Under the pieces are notes generated by a model. That model had not been told where the DNA came from. It saw nothing but the letters and a program-made list of their open reading frames with translations, and did not search any database. From Planctomycetia bacterium (lineage in GTDB: Bacteria; Planctomycetota; Planctomycetia; Pirellulales; UBA1268), in NCBI GenBank assembly GCA_021414115.1, contig JAIOPD010000031.1:1-64000 (forward strand): a DNA stretch of 64,000 nucleotides, in the 5' to 3' direction. The position numbers and the translations under genes were made by a program. Below, in pieces: positions 29,555-38,192 of this stretch. The number at the start of each line of letters is the position of its first letter. The first letter of the stretch is position 1.

Positions 29555-30303
29555 CGGTGCCGCCGGTTTCGCGTTGGTGCCGCCTGAGGTCGGGCAAAGC
29601 CTCCTTCGCGGGAATATTTCGCGTTGGCCGTGTGGGGCGGGGCATGGCCGCGGTGGGCGAAATCTTCAACGCTCGTCGGCTTCGCCCGACCCCGGCTCGC
29701 CGTTTCGGTTCGCTTCTCCGCCTGGCCTCTCCGTCAGGAAGCCCCAAGCGCCAGCGCGGGGTATCCGGATCGCACTGAGATGATGCCGGAGTGGCTCGCC
29801 GGTTTCGCGCTGGTGCCGCCTGAGGTCGGGCAAAGCCTCCTTCGCGGGAATATTTCGCGTTGGCCGTGTGCGGCGGGGCTTGGCCGCGGTGGGCGAAATC
29901 TTCAACGCTCGTCGGCTTCGCCCGGCCTCGGCTCGCCGTTTCGGTTCGCTTCTCCGCCTGGCCTCTCCGTCAGGAAGCCCCAAGCGCCAGCGCGGGGTAT
30001 CCGGGTCGCACTGAGATGATGCCGGATTGGCTCGCCGGTTTCGCGCTGGTGCCGCCTGAGGTCGGGCAAAGCCTCCTTCGCGGGAATATTTCGCGTTGGC
30101 CGTGTGGGGCGGGGCATGGCCGCGGTGGGCGAAATCTTCAACGCTCGTCGGCTTCGCCCGACCCCGGCTCGCCGGTTTCGTTCGCGCAGCGGCCGGACCC
30201 ATCCGTCAGGAAGCCACGGGGACCCGGGCGTTGCAGTGAAACGGTGCCGGATTGGTTCACCGAAAGTGGCATGCTCGGCACCGGGGTATACTCCGCTCCA
30301 CCC
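29555..30303 (+). repeat. 236-bp tandem repeat block containing three 125-bp elements and two REP units
   Basis: Equivalent points at 29585, 29821 and 30057 show a period of exactly 236 bp. Each period holds one 125-bp element (29573-29702, 29810-29938, 30046-30174) and, in the first two, a REP-like unit (29733-29766, 29969-30003) plus spacer. The third copy is cut off after the element. It lies between aspS and tRNA-Val. The copies are nearly identical, so the duplication looks recent. Confidence 0.8.
30287..30292 (+). promoter_or_regulatory. -10 box of tRNA-Val
   Basis: TATACT, five of six matches to consensus, 11 bp before the tRNA 5' end. The -35 at the usual distance (AAGTGG) is poor. 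Confidence 0.45.
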
Positions 30304-30377
30304 GGGCGACTAGCTCAATTGGTCAGAGCACCTCGTTTACACCGAGGGGGTTGGGGGTTCGAGTCCCTCGTCGCCCA
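30304..30377 (+). tRNA. tRNA-Val (anticodon UAC)
   Basis: A 74-nt cloverleaf. Acceptor GGGCGAC pairs with GTCGCCC at 30370-30376, then discriminator A. D arm GCTC-N-GAGC, anticodon stem CCTCG/CGAGG with loop TTTACAC giving anticodon TAC, and T arm with GTTCGAGTC. No CCA is encoded. The last 21 bases and the two following bases are repeated directly at 32390-32412, bounding the inserted segment downstream. Confidence 0.95.
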
Positions 30378-30379
30378 CT
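30357..30379 (+). repeat. Direct repeat at tRNA-Val 3' end (att-like, left)
   Basis: 23 bp covering the T arm and 3' acceptor strand of tRNA-Val plus two bases, identical to 32390-32412. The position is typical of a tyrosine-recombinase attachment site. Confidence 0.8.
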
Positions 30380-30518
30380 CAAACGTTTTGCCGCGGGCTG
30401 CAGCGAGGACCAGCCGCGCAGACTGGTGGCGGAACTGGGTCGGCATGGGTGCGCAAGTTGGTTGGAGTCGTCGCCCCCCCTGCCTGCCACATGGCATCGA
30501 CGGAGCGTCGTTCGCCTT

Positions 30519-31419
30519 CTACGCTCCACTTTGTCGTGTCGCCCGGACGATGGTGGCAGAGGGCGGCTCGCCAAATCGCTGCCGGTAGGCTTGCGAGAAA
30601 CGCCCGAGGTGGGCGAGTCCGACCTTGATAGCAACTCCGGCGACCGAGACGTCTTTCGTGGCCCGCGAGAGAAGTTCGTAGGCGCGGTCGAGCTGGACGC
30701 CCCGCATAAAATCAATAACGCCTCAGTGAGGCTTCGATCGAGATCTGCGCCGTCACGGACCCAACCGGCGGAGCTGGAAAGCGGGCGCAAGTGGCAGCCG
30801 TGGCGAGGGCCTCGATCAGTTGCTTCTCCGCCTGTTGGAAGGATCGCGGCAGGAGGCGGCGCCGGTCCATCTCCGACCGTAACTGGAGCGTCCCGACTCG
30901 TCGGCTACGGTCGACCATCCTCGCGAGTCCGACCGTTTGGGCCGCGACAGCATCGGCGTCGTCGTTGCGCAGAATCGAGTGACCGATGGCTGGTTTCGCG
31001 AGCCGTTCGCCGACGGCTTCCCGCAACCTGGCCGCTGGCAAATCGACCATCAGGCACCGGGTCGGCGTGGCCTCGAATCGACGGATCATCGCCGGTGCCC
31101 GAAGGAGCGGCGTTCCAGGAGCGGCCCGGTATGTTCCGGTCCCAGTATCGATTTTGACGCATCCTGTCAGCGGCAAGATGAGGCATGCCTCTTCGCTCGG
31201 CTCCCGCGGCATAACGATCAGCCGCGCAGTGCAGGCGACGAAAGTGATCGCGATGTCGCCCAGGAGGACACGATTGATCGTCACCGCATACGGATCGGGA
31301 CCGATGACGTGGCTCTGGTGCGATGGCCAGAATCGACTTGTCTCCCGACGCGCGACGGAGAGGTCCGTCGTGTCGACGAGGTGAAACCGGTGGAGCAACG
31401 TCTTTGGAATGCGCGGCAT
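30519..31419 (-). pseudogene. AraC-family transcriptional regulator, internal deletion
   Basis: From ATG 31419 (GAGGA 4-5 bp upstream) a frame encodes an AraC-type sensor domain (TRFEATP-like cupin region, LRAPAMIRRFEATPTRCLMVDLP) and stops at 30712 after AQISIEASLRRY. The C-terminal HTH domain resumes in another frame at about 30707: MRGVQLDRAYELL, then VAIKVGLAHLGRFSQAYRQRF. Against intact relatives, the first HTH helices, roughly 20-30 residues, are missing at the junction. DNA binding should be lost. It faces the PEP-CTERM gene divergently and may once have controlled it. Confidence 0.75.
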
Positions 31420-31631
31420 GGCGTCCTCAGAGCATACGCACAGGTCGCCGCTGAGGGCGATCGCTCCGTCACCTTCCCGCAAGTTCACGCGGCACAAGGG
31501 GCGACCGCCAAGGGGCGTGTCGTTTTATGGATAGTAGTTGCATGGCCGATCACCCCGCTCTTAAATTACTCAGCGGCTAAGGAATCCTTTCGAGCCTGTT
31601 ATCGCTGCCCGTTATCGAGGCCATTGATCCC
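31420..31631. other. Divergent intergenic region inside the insertion
   Basis: Less GC-rich than its surroundings, especially from 31,520 on. It would hold promoters for both the araC remnant and the PEP-CTERM gene; no clear consensus pair is seen. Confidence 0.4.
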
Positions 31632-32276
31632 ATGCGTACCCGAGCTTGCAAGGCAGTGTTTGCGACCGTTTTCACGGTTGCCCTCTTCGGTATCTCGCCT
31701 TGCCGCTCGGCCACCATTTACGACACGACGCCTCCAGCGACTTCCCTCGACTTCGACGTCTCGCCGACGGTCAAGCAGGCCACGATGTTTCACACCACTG
31801 CGTCTGATTTTGTCGTCACGAGCATGGCTTTCGACTTCCGCAAGGATTCAGAAGATCCCGCCACCGGTTTTCTCAACTGGCTGATCTACACCGACAACAG
31901 CGGACTGCCCGGCCTGCCGATCGCGGGTAACCCCATCTACAACATGAACGTCGCCGGACTCACCACTTCTTACTCAACGGTTTCAACCGGTGCGCTGAAT
32001 GTCTCGCTGTCGCCATCGACGACTTACTGGCTGGTCTTCAACGGCGAGTCCCTCAGTTCAGGAGTTCTCCAACTTCTGGAATCCGTGGGACCCAGTGGCG
32101 TCGGCGGCCCCTTTAAGGCCGCTTCGTATCAGTCCAGCGGCCCTTGGTCTGGAAATTCGGCTGTTGCACCAAGCGGCGTCATCACCGCCGTCCCCGAACC
32201 CTCCACCTGTGCCATGGCCCTCGCCGGTCTGGCCTGTGGCGGATACTCGATGTGGCGGCGGCGGAAGCGGGCCTGA
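31632..32276 (+). CDS. PEP-CTERM sorted secreted protein
   Basis: A 214-residue secreted protein. It has an N-terminal signal peptide (AVFATVFTVALFGISPCRSA), a beta-rich body (TTYWLVFNGESLSSGVLQLL) resembling choice-of-anchor domains, and a C-terminal PEP-CTERM signal: VPEPSTCAMALAGLACGGYS then a basic WRRRKR end. It should be processed by an exosortase and exposed on the surface; no exosortase is in the window. It is the only intact gene in the tRNA-bounded insertion. Confidence 0.88.
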   Translation: MRTRACKAVFATVFTVALFGISPCRSATIYDTTPPATSLDFDVSPTVKQATMFHTTASDFVVTSMAFDFRKDSEDPATGFLNWLIYTDNSGLPGLPIAGNPIYNMNVAGLTTSYSTVSTGALNVSLSPSTTYWLVFNGESLSSGVLQLLESVGPSGVGGPFKAASYQSSGPWSGNSAVAPSGVITAVPEPSTCAMALAGLACGGYSMWRRRKRA

Positions 32277-32389
32277 CGCACAACTGACGCTGCCCGGACT
32301 CGGCCACACAGGCGGGAAGTGCAGCGGTTGCACACAAATGTGCACACTCGTTGATCGGCGCAGCGGTTTTCTGGGGGTGAAACGAGGTT

Positions 32390-32412
32390 GTTCGAGTCCC
32401 TCGTCGCCCACT
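32390..32412 (+). repeat. Direct repeat of tRNA-Val 3' end (att-like, right)
   Basis: 23 bp identical to 30357-30379; only the 3' part of the tRNA is present, so this is not a second tRNA gene. Confidence 0.8.
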
Positions 32413-32436
32413 GTCATCCCGTGCGGAGCCTGCTGG

Positions 32437-32442
32437 TAGAAT
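32437..32442 (+). promoter_or_regulatory. Possible -10 box just before the amidohydrolase start
   Basis: TAGAAT lies 8 bp before ATG 32451. If used, transcription would start at about the ATG, giving a leaderless mRNA. No convincing -35 is visible. Confidence 0.2.
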
Positions 32443-32450
32443 CCGGCGGC

Positions 32451-33776
32451 ATGCACGCTCACACGGTACACACGCTGGCGGCCGCCGCCACTCTCGCCCT
32501 GTTCGCCGCCGCCGCACCGGCTCAGGAACACCCGCTCGCGTTCGTGGGTGCCGACGTGCTGCCGATCTCGGGGCCGCCGATCCCGGGGGGCGTCGTCGTC
32601 GTGGCTGAGGGAAAGATCGTCGCCGTGGGGCCGGCCGAATCGACGCCGATCCCCGCCGACGCCGAGCGGCTCGACTGCGCCGGCAAGGTGATCATGCCCG
32701 GCCTCGTCGATACCCACAGCCATGTGGGGGGCGGCTGGGGAGGCGACGCGAGCGGTCCGATGCAGGCCGACGTCCGGATTCTCGACTCGATCAACGTCCG
32801 TGACGCCGGATTCCGCAAGGCCCGCGCCGGCGGCCTGACCACCCTCAACCTCATGCCCGGATCGGGCCACCTGCTCAGCGGACAGACGATCTACGCCAAG
32901 CTGCGGAAGGCCTCGACGATCGATGATTTCTTCATGAAGGATGCCGCCGGCAGGCCGCTCGGCGGCATGAAGATGGCCAACGGCACCAACTCCCAGAAGG
33001 AGCCGCCGTTCCCCGGCACGAGGTCGAAGTCGGCGGCGATCGTGCGGCAGAAGTTCCTCAAGGCCCAAGACTACCGGCGGAAGGTCGCCGAGGCGAAGGA
33101 CGAGCCTGCCAAAATGCCCGACCGCGATCTCGAGATGGAGGGGCTGCTCGACGTGCTCGACGGCCGCGTGGTGGTGCATCACCACGCGCATCGTGCCGAC
33201 GATCTGATGACGGTGCTGCGACTCCGAGACGAGTTCGGCTTCAAGGTCGTGCTCCACCACGCCAGCGAGGCCTGGAAGATCGCCGACCAGTTGGCGAAGT
33301 CGGGGGCGTCCTGCTCCGTGATCGTGGTCGACAGCCCGGGGGGAAAAATCGAAGCGATGGACATGTCGCTGGCGACCGGGGCGATCCTCGAGAAGGCGGG
33401 CGTGCCATGTGCGATCCACACCGACGATCCCGTCACCGATTCCCGGCTCTTCCTGCGGACGGCAGGACTGGCCGTGCGGGCGGGCATGTCACCGGCGAAG
33501 GCGCTCGAGGCCCTGACCCTCGCCGGCGCGAAGATGCTCGAACTCGACGGTCGGATCGGCTCGCTCGACGTCGGCAAGGATGCCGACCTGATCGTGCTCT
33601 CCGGCGACCCTCTGAGCGTGAAGACCAAGGTGCTGCAGACATGGATCGAGGGGGACAAGGTCTTCGATCGCGCCGACCCCGACGATCGGCTCTTCGCCGT
33701 GGGCGGTTACGGCGCCGGCCGCGACCAGAAGGCCCACGCCTGCTGCACCGACGAGCGGATCTCCGAGACGAAATGA
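32451..33776 (+). CDS. Secreted amidohydrolase with intact metal site
   Basis: A 441-residue exported amidohydrolase (imidazolonepropionase/dihydroorotase-like superfamily). A signal peptide (LAAAATLALFAAAAPAQ) is followed by the beta-sandwich and TIM barrel. Metal ligands visible are HSH in MPGLVDTHSHVG, the His-rich VVVHHHAHRADD, KVVLHHASEAW, and the Asp in CAIHTDDPVTDSR. The C-terminal LGxDAD-type segment is DVGKDADLIVLSGDP. The substrate is unknown; cyclic amides or peptides are usual. The stop overlaps the next gene as ATGA. Confidence 0.88.
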   Translation: MHAHTVHTLAAAATLALFAAAAPAQEHPLAFVGADVLPISGPPIPGGVVVVAEGKIVAVGPAESTPIPADAERLDCAGKVIMPGLVDTHSHVGGGWGGDASGPMQADVRILDSINVRDAGFRKARAGGLTTLNLMPGSGHLLSGQTIYAKLRKASTIDDFFMKDAAGRPLGGMKMANGTNSQKEPPFPGTRSKSAAIVRQKFLKAQDYRRKVAEAKDEPAKMPDRDLEMEGLLDVLDGRVVVHHHAHRADDLMTVLRLRDEFGFKVVLHHASEAWKIADQLAKSGASCSVIVVDSPGGKIEAMDMSLATGAILEKAGVPCAIHTDDPVTDSRLFLRTAGLAVRAGMSPAKALEALTLAGAKMLELDGRIGSLDVGKDADLIVLSGDPLSVKTKVLQTWIEGDKVFDRADPDDRLFAVGGYGAGRDQKAHACCTDERISETK

Positions 33777-35017
33777 TGTCCTTGAACTGCCATGCCCTGC
33801 CGATCCTTGTCGCGGCCGTGACGTTGCTCGCGACGGCCGCTGTTCAGGCCGCCGACCGACCGCTCGCGATCCTCGGCGACACCGTCCATACGATGGTCGG
33901 GCCGCCGATCGAGAAGGGGGTCGTGCTGATCGAAAACGGCAAGGTGATCCTCGTGGGAGCGGCGGTCGACATCCCCATCCCACCCGCTGCTCGGATCCTG
34001 AAGGGCAGGGTGGTTACCCCCGGCCTCATCGACGCCCATACCGTCGTCGGACTCACCGGGTTTCTCAACCAAGAGCAGGATCAGGACCAGCTCGATCCGG
34101 GGGAGCCGATCCAGCCCGAACTGCGGGCCATCGACTCCTACAATCCCCGGGAGCGGCTCATCGAATGGATCCGCGGCTTCGGCATCACCACGATCCACAC
34201 CGGCCACGCCCCGGGCGCCCTCGTGTCGGGCCAGACGATGGTCGTGAAGACCGTCGGCGCGACGGTCGAGGAGGCCGCGCTCAAGCCCGTGGCGATGGTC
34301 GCCGTGACCCTGGGCGACGACGCGCGGCCCGGCGATGACAAGAAGTCGCCAGGCACGCGGAGCAAGGCGGTGGCGATGCTGCGGGCCGAACTCGTCAAGG
34401 CACAGGACTACCTCCGCAAGCAGGATCTCGCCGACGCCGAGAAGCGCCCCGACCGCGACCTCCGCCGCGAGGTCTTCGCCGACGTGCTTCGCGGCAGGCT
34501 CCCGCTGCTCGTGACGGTCAATCGGGCCACCGACATCGACGCCGCCCTGAGAATCGCCGCCGAGTTCGGCATCAAGGTCGTGCTTGACTCGGCAGCCGAG
34601 GCCTATCTCTCCGCGGACCAAATCAAGGCGGCGGGCGTTCCGGTGATCGTGCATCCCTCGATGCGGCGCAGCGGCATGGGTGAGACGGAAAACATCAGTT
34701 TCGAGACCGCGGCCACACTTCGCGCCCAGGGCATTCCCATCGCTCTCCAGAGCGGCTTCGAGGGCTACGTGCCCAAGACCCGCGTGGCCCTCTTCGAGGC
34801 TGCGATCGCCGCGGCCAACGGTCTCACCACCGAGCAGGCCCTTGCCGCGATCACCGTGGACGCCGCGACCATCCTCGGCGTTGCCGATCGCGTCGGCTCG
34901 CTCCGCCCCGGCCTCGACGGCGACGTCGCGATCTTTGACGGCGACCCCTTCGAATACACGACGCATTGCACGGGCGTCGTCATCGACGGCCGCGTCGTGA
35001 CCGACGAGGCCCGGTAG
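33773..35017 (+). CDS. Amidohydrolase paralogue lacking metal ligands
   Basis: A 414-residue secreted paralogue of the preceding gene, alignable throughout (KSPGTRSKAVAMLRAELVKAQDYLRK matches the first protein's GTRSKSAAIVRQKFLKAQDY). At each metal position the ligands are gone: HSH becomes HTV (LIDAHTVVG), HHHAH becomes TVNRA, LHHAS becomes LDSAA and HTDD becomes QSGF. It should not hydrolyse by the usual mechanism. A structural or regulatory partner of the active subunit is likely, because translation is coupled by ATGA. Signal peptide: LPILVAAVTLLATAAVQAA. Confidence 0.82.
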   Translation: MMSLNCHALPILVAAVTLLATAAVQAADRPLAILGDTVHTMVGPPIEKGVVLIENGKVILVGAAVDIPIPPAARILKGRVVTPGLIDAHTVVGLTGFLNQEQDQDQLDPGEPIQPELRAIDSYNPRERLIEWIRGFGITTIHTGHAPGALVSGQTMVVKTVGATVEEAALKPVAMVAVTLGDDARPGDDKKSPGTRSKAVAMLRAELVKAQDYLRKQDLADAEKRPDRDLRREVFADVLRGRLPLLVTVNRATDIDAALRIAAEFGIKVVLDSAAEAYLSADQIKAAGVPVIVHPSMRRSGMGETENISFETAATLRAQGIPIALQSGFEGYVPKTRVALFEAAIAAANGLTTEQALAAITVDAATILGVADRVGSLRPGLDGDVAIFDGDPFEYTTHCTGVVIDGRVVTDEAR

Positions 35018-35056
35018 GAGTCGCCTCGCGTCGCTCGCGCACGGCCTTTTCGCTCG

Positions 35057-36130
35057 ATGACTGCTTCCGCACACTCCTGGCTGATCTACGGCGCCAACGG
35101 GTACACCGCCCGCCTCGTAGCCCGCCGCGCGGTCGAACGAGGACACATGCCGATCCTCGCGGGCCGTCGTGCGGCGGCAGTCGAGTCGGCCGCCGCGATT
35201 CACGGCCTGCCCACCCGGATCTTCGACCTCGCCGATCCGGCGCAGGTTCGCGATGCACTCGCGGGCGTCGCCGTGGTGGCCCACTGCGCCGGACCCTTCT
35301 CTGCCACCAGTCGGCCGATGCTCGACGGCTGCCTGGCTACGGGCACGCACTACGTCGACATCACGGGTGAGATCGCCGTGTTCGAGGCGGCCCATGCCCG
35401 TGACGCAGAGGCGCGAACCGCCGGCGTCGTGGTCTGCCCAGGCGTGGGCTTCGACGTCATGCCCACCGACTGCGTGGCCGCGGCTCTGCACGAGGCCGTT
35501 CCTGGTGCCAGCCATCTCGCGCTCGGCTTCGACACGGCAAGTGGGCTGTCGGCGGGCACGGCGAAGACCTCGGTCGAAGCGCTGAAGATCGGCGGCCAGA
35601 TCCTCCGGCACGGTCGCCTGATCCACGCTCCCCTGGGCAGCCTGTGTCGCACGATCGACTTCGGCCGCGGCGTGAAGCACTCGGTCGCGATCCCCTGGGG
35701 CGACCTCGCCACCGCTCGATTCACGACGGGGATTCCCGACATCGAGGTCTACGTGCCGATGCCGCGGGCCGTCGCCCTGGCCTTGCGGCTGACGGATCCA
35801 CTTCGTCCGCTTCTCGAATCGGAGATCGTGCAGCGCTGGCTGAAGGCAGCGATCGCGCGGCGGGTGGCGGGGCCGTCTGCCTCGGCCCGTGTCGCGGCGC
35901 CCACCTGGGTCTGGGGCGAGGCGACTGGCCCCGACGGCCGATCGGCCGTGGCGCGGGTGCGAACGGCGAATGCCTACGACGTGACCGCGGCGGGCGTCGT
36001 GGTCGCGGTGGAGCATCTCCTTGCTCGCGGCGGCGGCGGGGGCTTCTTCACGCCGTCGCAGCTGCTGGGGCCGAGATGCGTGGAGCAGCTTCCCGGCAGC
36101 AGCCGGATCGAGATCACGGAGGGCGACTGA
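35057..36130 (+). CDS. Saccharopine-dehydrogenase-like NAD(P) enzyme (trans-acting enoyl reductase type)
   Basis: A 357-residue Rossmann enzyme. N-terminal LIYGANGYTARLVARRAVERGH and AGRRAAAVES bind the cofactor. HYVDITGEIAVFEAAH and VVCPGVGFDVMPTDCVAA are typical of the group that includes mycobacterial trans-acting enoyl reductases acting on lipids. The substrate is not known here. The stop overlaps the sulfotransferase start (TGATG), so the two are coupled. Confidence 0.82.
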   Translation: MTASAHSWLIYGANGYTARLVARRAVERGHMPILAGRRAAAVESAAAIHGLPTRIFDLADPAQVRDALAGVAVVAHCAGPFSATSRPMLDGCLATGTHYVDITGEIAVFEAAHARDAEARTAGVVVCPGVGFDVMPTDCVAAALHEAVPGASHLALGFDTASGLSAGTAKTSVEALKIGGQILRHGRLIHAPLGSLCRTIDFGRGVKHSVAIPWGDLATARFTTGIPDIEVYVPMPRAVALALRLTDPLRPLLESEIVQRWLKAAIARRVAGPSASARVAAPTWVWGEATGPDGRSAVARVRTANAYDVTAAGVVVAVEHLLARGGGGGFFTPSQLLGPRCVEQLPGSSRIEITEGD

Positions 36131-37239
36131 TGGGGCGGCAACGCTTCACACTCCCGATGTGGACGGGCGTGCGATTCGTGCCGTGGCTGCGGGTGCTCGC
36201 CAGGCATGGGTTTCGCGTTTCGCCCGAGCGGATCCCACGGGCGGTCGGAATCACCGCCGCGAGCCTCGGCAACGAGGTGCTCACCGCCATCCAGTGGTCG
36301 ATCTGGGGACGCGGCCTGAAGGCCGCCCGACTCGAGGCCGATCCGATCGTGATCCTCGGCCACTGGCGGAGCGGCACCACATTGCTTCACGAGCTCCTCG
36401 CCCGCGATCCGCGGCTCGTGGCCCCCAACACCCTCCAGTGTGCGGTGCCGAGCCACTTCGTGCTCTCCGAGGAGTTCGCCCGCGACCGGCTGGGCTGGCT
36501 GTTGCCCGAACGGCGGCCGATGGACGCGATGCGGCTTGGCTTCAGCCGCCCCCAGGAGGATGAGCTCGCCCTCTGCAACCTGGGGATGCCGAGCCCGTGG
36601 TGGACCGTCGCCTTTCCCAACGAGCCTCCCCCCGATCCGCTCTACGAGGATCTCGAAAGCCTGCCCGACCGGGACCGCGATCGCTGGCTCGCGACCTGGC
36701 TGGGATTCCTGCGGGCGGTGCAGTTCGAGCATCGCGGCCGGCTGGTGCTCAAGAACCCGCTGCACACCTACCGCGTGCCGGTGATCCGCGGGGTGTTCCC
36801 TGAGGCCGACTTCATTCACATCGTCCGCGACCCGGCGGAAATGGTCCCGTCCTGCCTCCATTTCTGGCAGCGGATCTCCGAGGCGCACGGCCTCCAGCGG
36901 CCGAAGGCGGCCGGGCTCGAAGACCGGGTCTTCGCATCGATTCTGCGGATGGACCAGCGGCTGCATGCCACGTGGGACGCCATCCCCGCGCGGCACCGTC
37001 ACCGCACCCGCTACGAGGATCTCGTCGCCGACCCGATCGGGGTGCTGCGGAGCATCTACGACCACTTCGGCTGGCCCGGCGCCGACGCCGCCGAGCCCCA
37101 CTGGCGACGGCACCTCGCCGACGAGCGTGCCTACCGCCGCAACGACCTCCCGGCCGACGAGCCGCTCCGCCGGCGAATCGCCGCGGACCTCGCCGAGGTG
37201 CTCACGCGGTATGGCTACCAGCCGTCTCTTCTTCCCTGA
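36130..37239 (+). CDS. Sulfotransferase family protein
   Basis: A 369-residue PAPS-dependent sulfotransferase (Sulfotransfer_3 type). The 5'-PSB loop is GHWRSGTTLLHELL near residues 76-89 and the 3'-phosphate site is FIHIVRDPAEMVPSCL. It would add sulfate to a hydroxyl of a lipid, sugar or small molecule. Coupling to the enoyl-reductase-like gene points towards a lipid. The 3' end overlaps the convergent epimerase gene by 38 bp. Confidence 0.9.
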   Translation: MGRQRFTLPMWTGVRFVPWLRVLARHGFRVSPERIPRAVGITAASLGNEVLTAIQWSIWGRGLKAARLEADPIVILGHWRSGTTLLHELLARDPRLVAPNTLQCAVPSHFVLSEEFARDRLGWLLPERRPMDAMRLGFSRPQEDELALCNLGMPSPWWTVAFPNEPPPDPLYEDLESLPDRDRDRWLATWLGFLRAVQFEHRGRLVLKNPLHTYRVPVIRGVFPEADFIHIVRDPAEMVPSCLHFWQRISEAHGLQRPKAAGLEDRVFASILRMDQRLHATWDAIPARHRHRTRYEDLVADPIGVLRSIYDHFGWPGADAAEPHWRRHLADERAYRRNDLPADEPLRRRIAADLAEVLTRYGYQPSLLP

Positions 37240-38182
37240 CGAGCAGTTCGCGAAACGATTCTGCACTCGAATACTCGAACTCGAAGCCGAGTTCCCGCTC
37301 GAGCCGCTCCGAGCTCATCACCCACGGGTACCGCGAATAACTGACGAGCCCCGGGGGCGTGGTGAACCACGGCAGCCGCAGCGTCCACCAGAGACGGCTC
37401 ATGCCCGCGAGGAGGAAAAACGGCATCGGCACCGCCGCCACGCCGCGCAGGTCCGCAATCTGGCGATGGGTGACCACGTCGGCCGGCGCCACGTTGAATG
37501 CTCCGCGGGCCGACGCCGTCAGGATCGCGAGCGTGGCCCGGGCCAGATCGTCCCTATGCACGAACTGCAGCGGCGTGTCGTTGCCGTCGGGCAGGAACAT
37601 GACCGGCATGTTGAGAAAGATGTCGCTGAGGAAGTTTTTCACGCCGGGGCCACAGATGATCGTCGGTCGCGTCCAGCTCACGGCGATCTCGGGGAATGTC
37701 GCCGCGAACTCCTGCACGAGCCGCTCCACGTGCCCCTTGTGCTCCGAGTAGTAGTAGTCGGGCCGCGGCCGCACCGGCGTCGACTCGTCGCACCGTGGCG
37801 GGTTGTCGGGCCACGCCCCGTAGACCGTGGCGCTGCTGGCGACGAGCACCCGTCGCGCGGCGTGGGAGGCGGCCGCGTCGAGCAGCCGTCGCGTGCCATC
37901 GACATTGGCGGCCCACATCGCTCTCATGTCACGACCCGGCTGCACGGCGTAGGCCAGATGAATCACCGTGTCGGGGCGGAAGCCGCCGATCGCGTCGGCC
38001 ATTCGGGAATTGCAGATGTCCCCCTGCCAAAACTCGTCGGGTTCGTCCTCCGTGGCGGCGCGGCAGTCGATCCCGAGGATGGAGGCAGCGGGCAGGCTGC
38101 GACGAATCTCACGGACGAGCGACCGGCCGTAGAGTCCGGACGAGCCGGTGATCGCGATCCGGGCGGGAGCGGGGGATGTCAT
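37202..38182 (-). CDS. NAD-dependent epimerase/dehydratase family protein
   Basis: A 326-residue extended SDR. Cofactor motif ITGSSGLYGRSLV, then the SSATVYG segment and the catalytic YYYSEHKG (Tyr-x3-Lys). FVHRDDLARATLAIL and FNVAPADVVTHRQ follow. The family covers sugar-nucleotide epimerases and lipid ketoreductases; the sequence alone does not choose. It is third in a likely operon with the hydrolase and FMO genes (10-bp gap). Confidence 0.85.
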   Translation of the reverse strand: MTSPAPARIAITGSSGLYGRSLVREIRRSLPAASILGIDCRAATEDEPDEFWQGDICNSRMADAIGGFRPDTVIHLAYAVQPGRDMRAMWAANVDGTRRLLDAAASHAARRVLVASSATVYGAWPDNPPRCDESTPVRPRPDYYYSEHKGHVERLVQEFAATFPEIAVSWTRPTIICGPGVKNFLSDIFLNMPVMFLPDGNDTPLQFVHRDDLARATLAILTASARGAFNVAPADVVTHRQIADLRGVAAVPMPFFLLAGMSRLWWTLRLPWFTTPPGLVSYSRYPWVMSSERLERELGFEFEYSSAESFRELLVREEETAGSHTA

Positions 38183-38192
38183 GGCCTGCGCG

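Larger units (their letters stand above)
30380..32412. mobile_element. 2.03-kb insertion at tRNA-Val
   Basis: The segment lies between two identical 23-bp copies of the tRNA-Val 3' end, 2033 bp apart. It carries a broken AraC-type regulator (minus) and a PEP-CTERM protein gene (plus) and no integrase, so it would be a satellite, a remnant, or moved by an enzyme encoded elsewhere. The stretch around 31,530-31,620 is visibly less GC-rich than the flanks. Without it, tRNA-Val would sit about 70 bp upstream of the amidohydrolase gene. Confidence 0.7.

Noticed and set aside
29573-30174. CRISPR array
   Set aside because: The repeat unit is about 125 bp with a 236-bp period and the spacers are repeats themselves, not unique spacers.
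29557-30200. Several open frames through the tandem block
   Set aside because: They recur only because the DNA is repeated; the translated products resemble the same frames at 3.7 and 6.7 kb and have no gene features.
32380-32412. Second tRNA gene
   Set aside because: Only the T arm and 3' acceptor strand are present; no D or anticodon arm precedes them.
30380-32412. Prophage or integrative element with its own integrase
   Set aside because: No recombinase, replication or structural gene is present in the 2.03 kb, so it is described only as a tRNA-bounded insertion.
33707-36016. Long open frame (769 codons) antisense to the second amidohydrolase and the enoyl-reductase-like gene
   Set aside because: Both plus-strand genes are well supported by motifs; the antisense frame has shadow composition.
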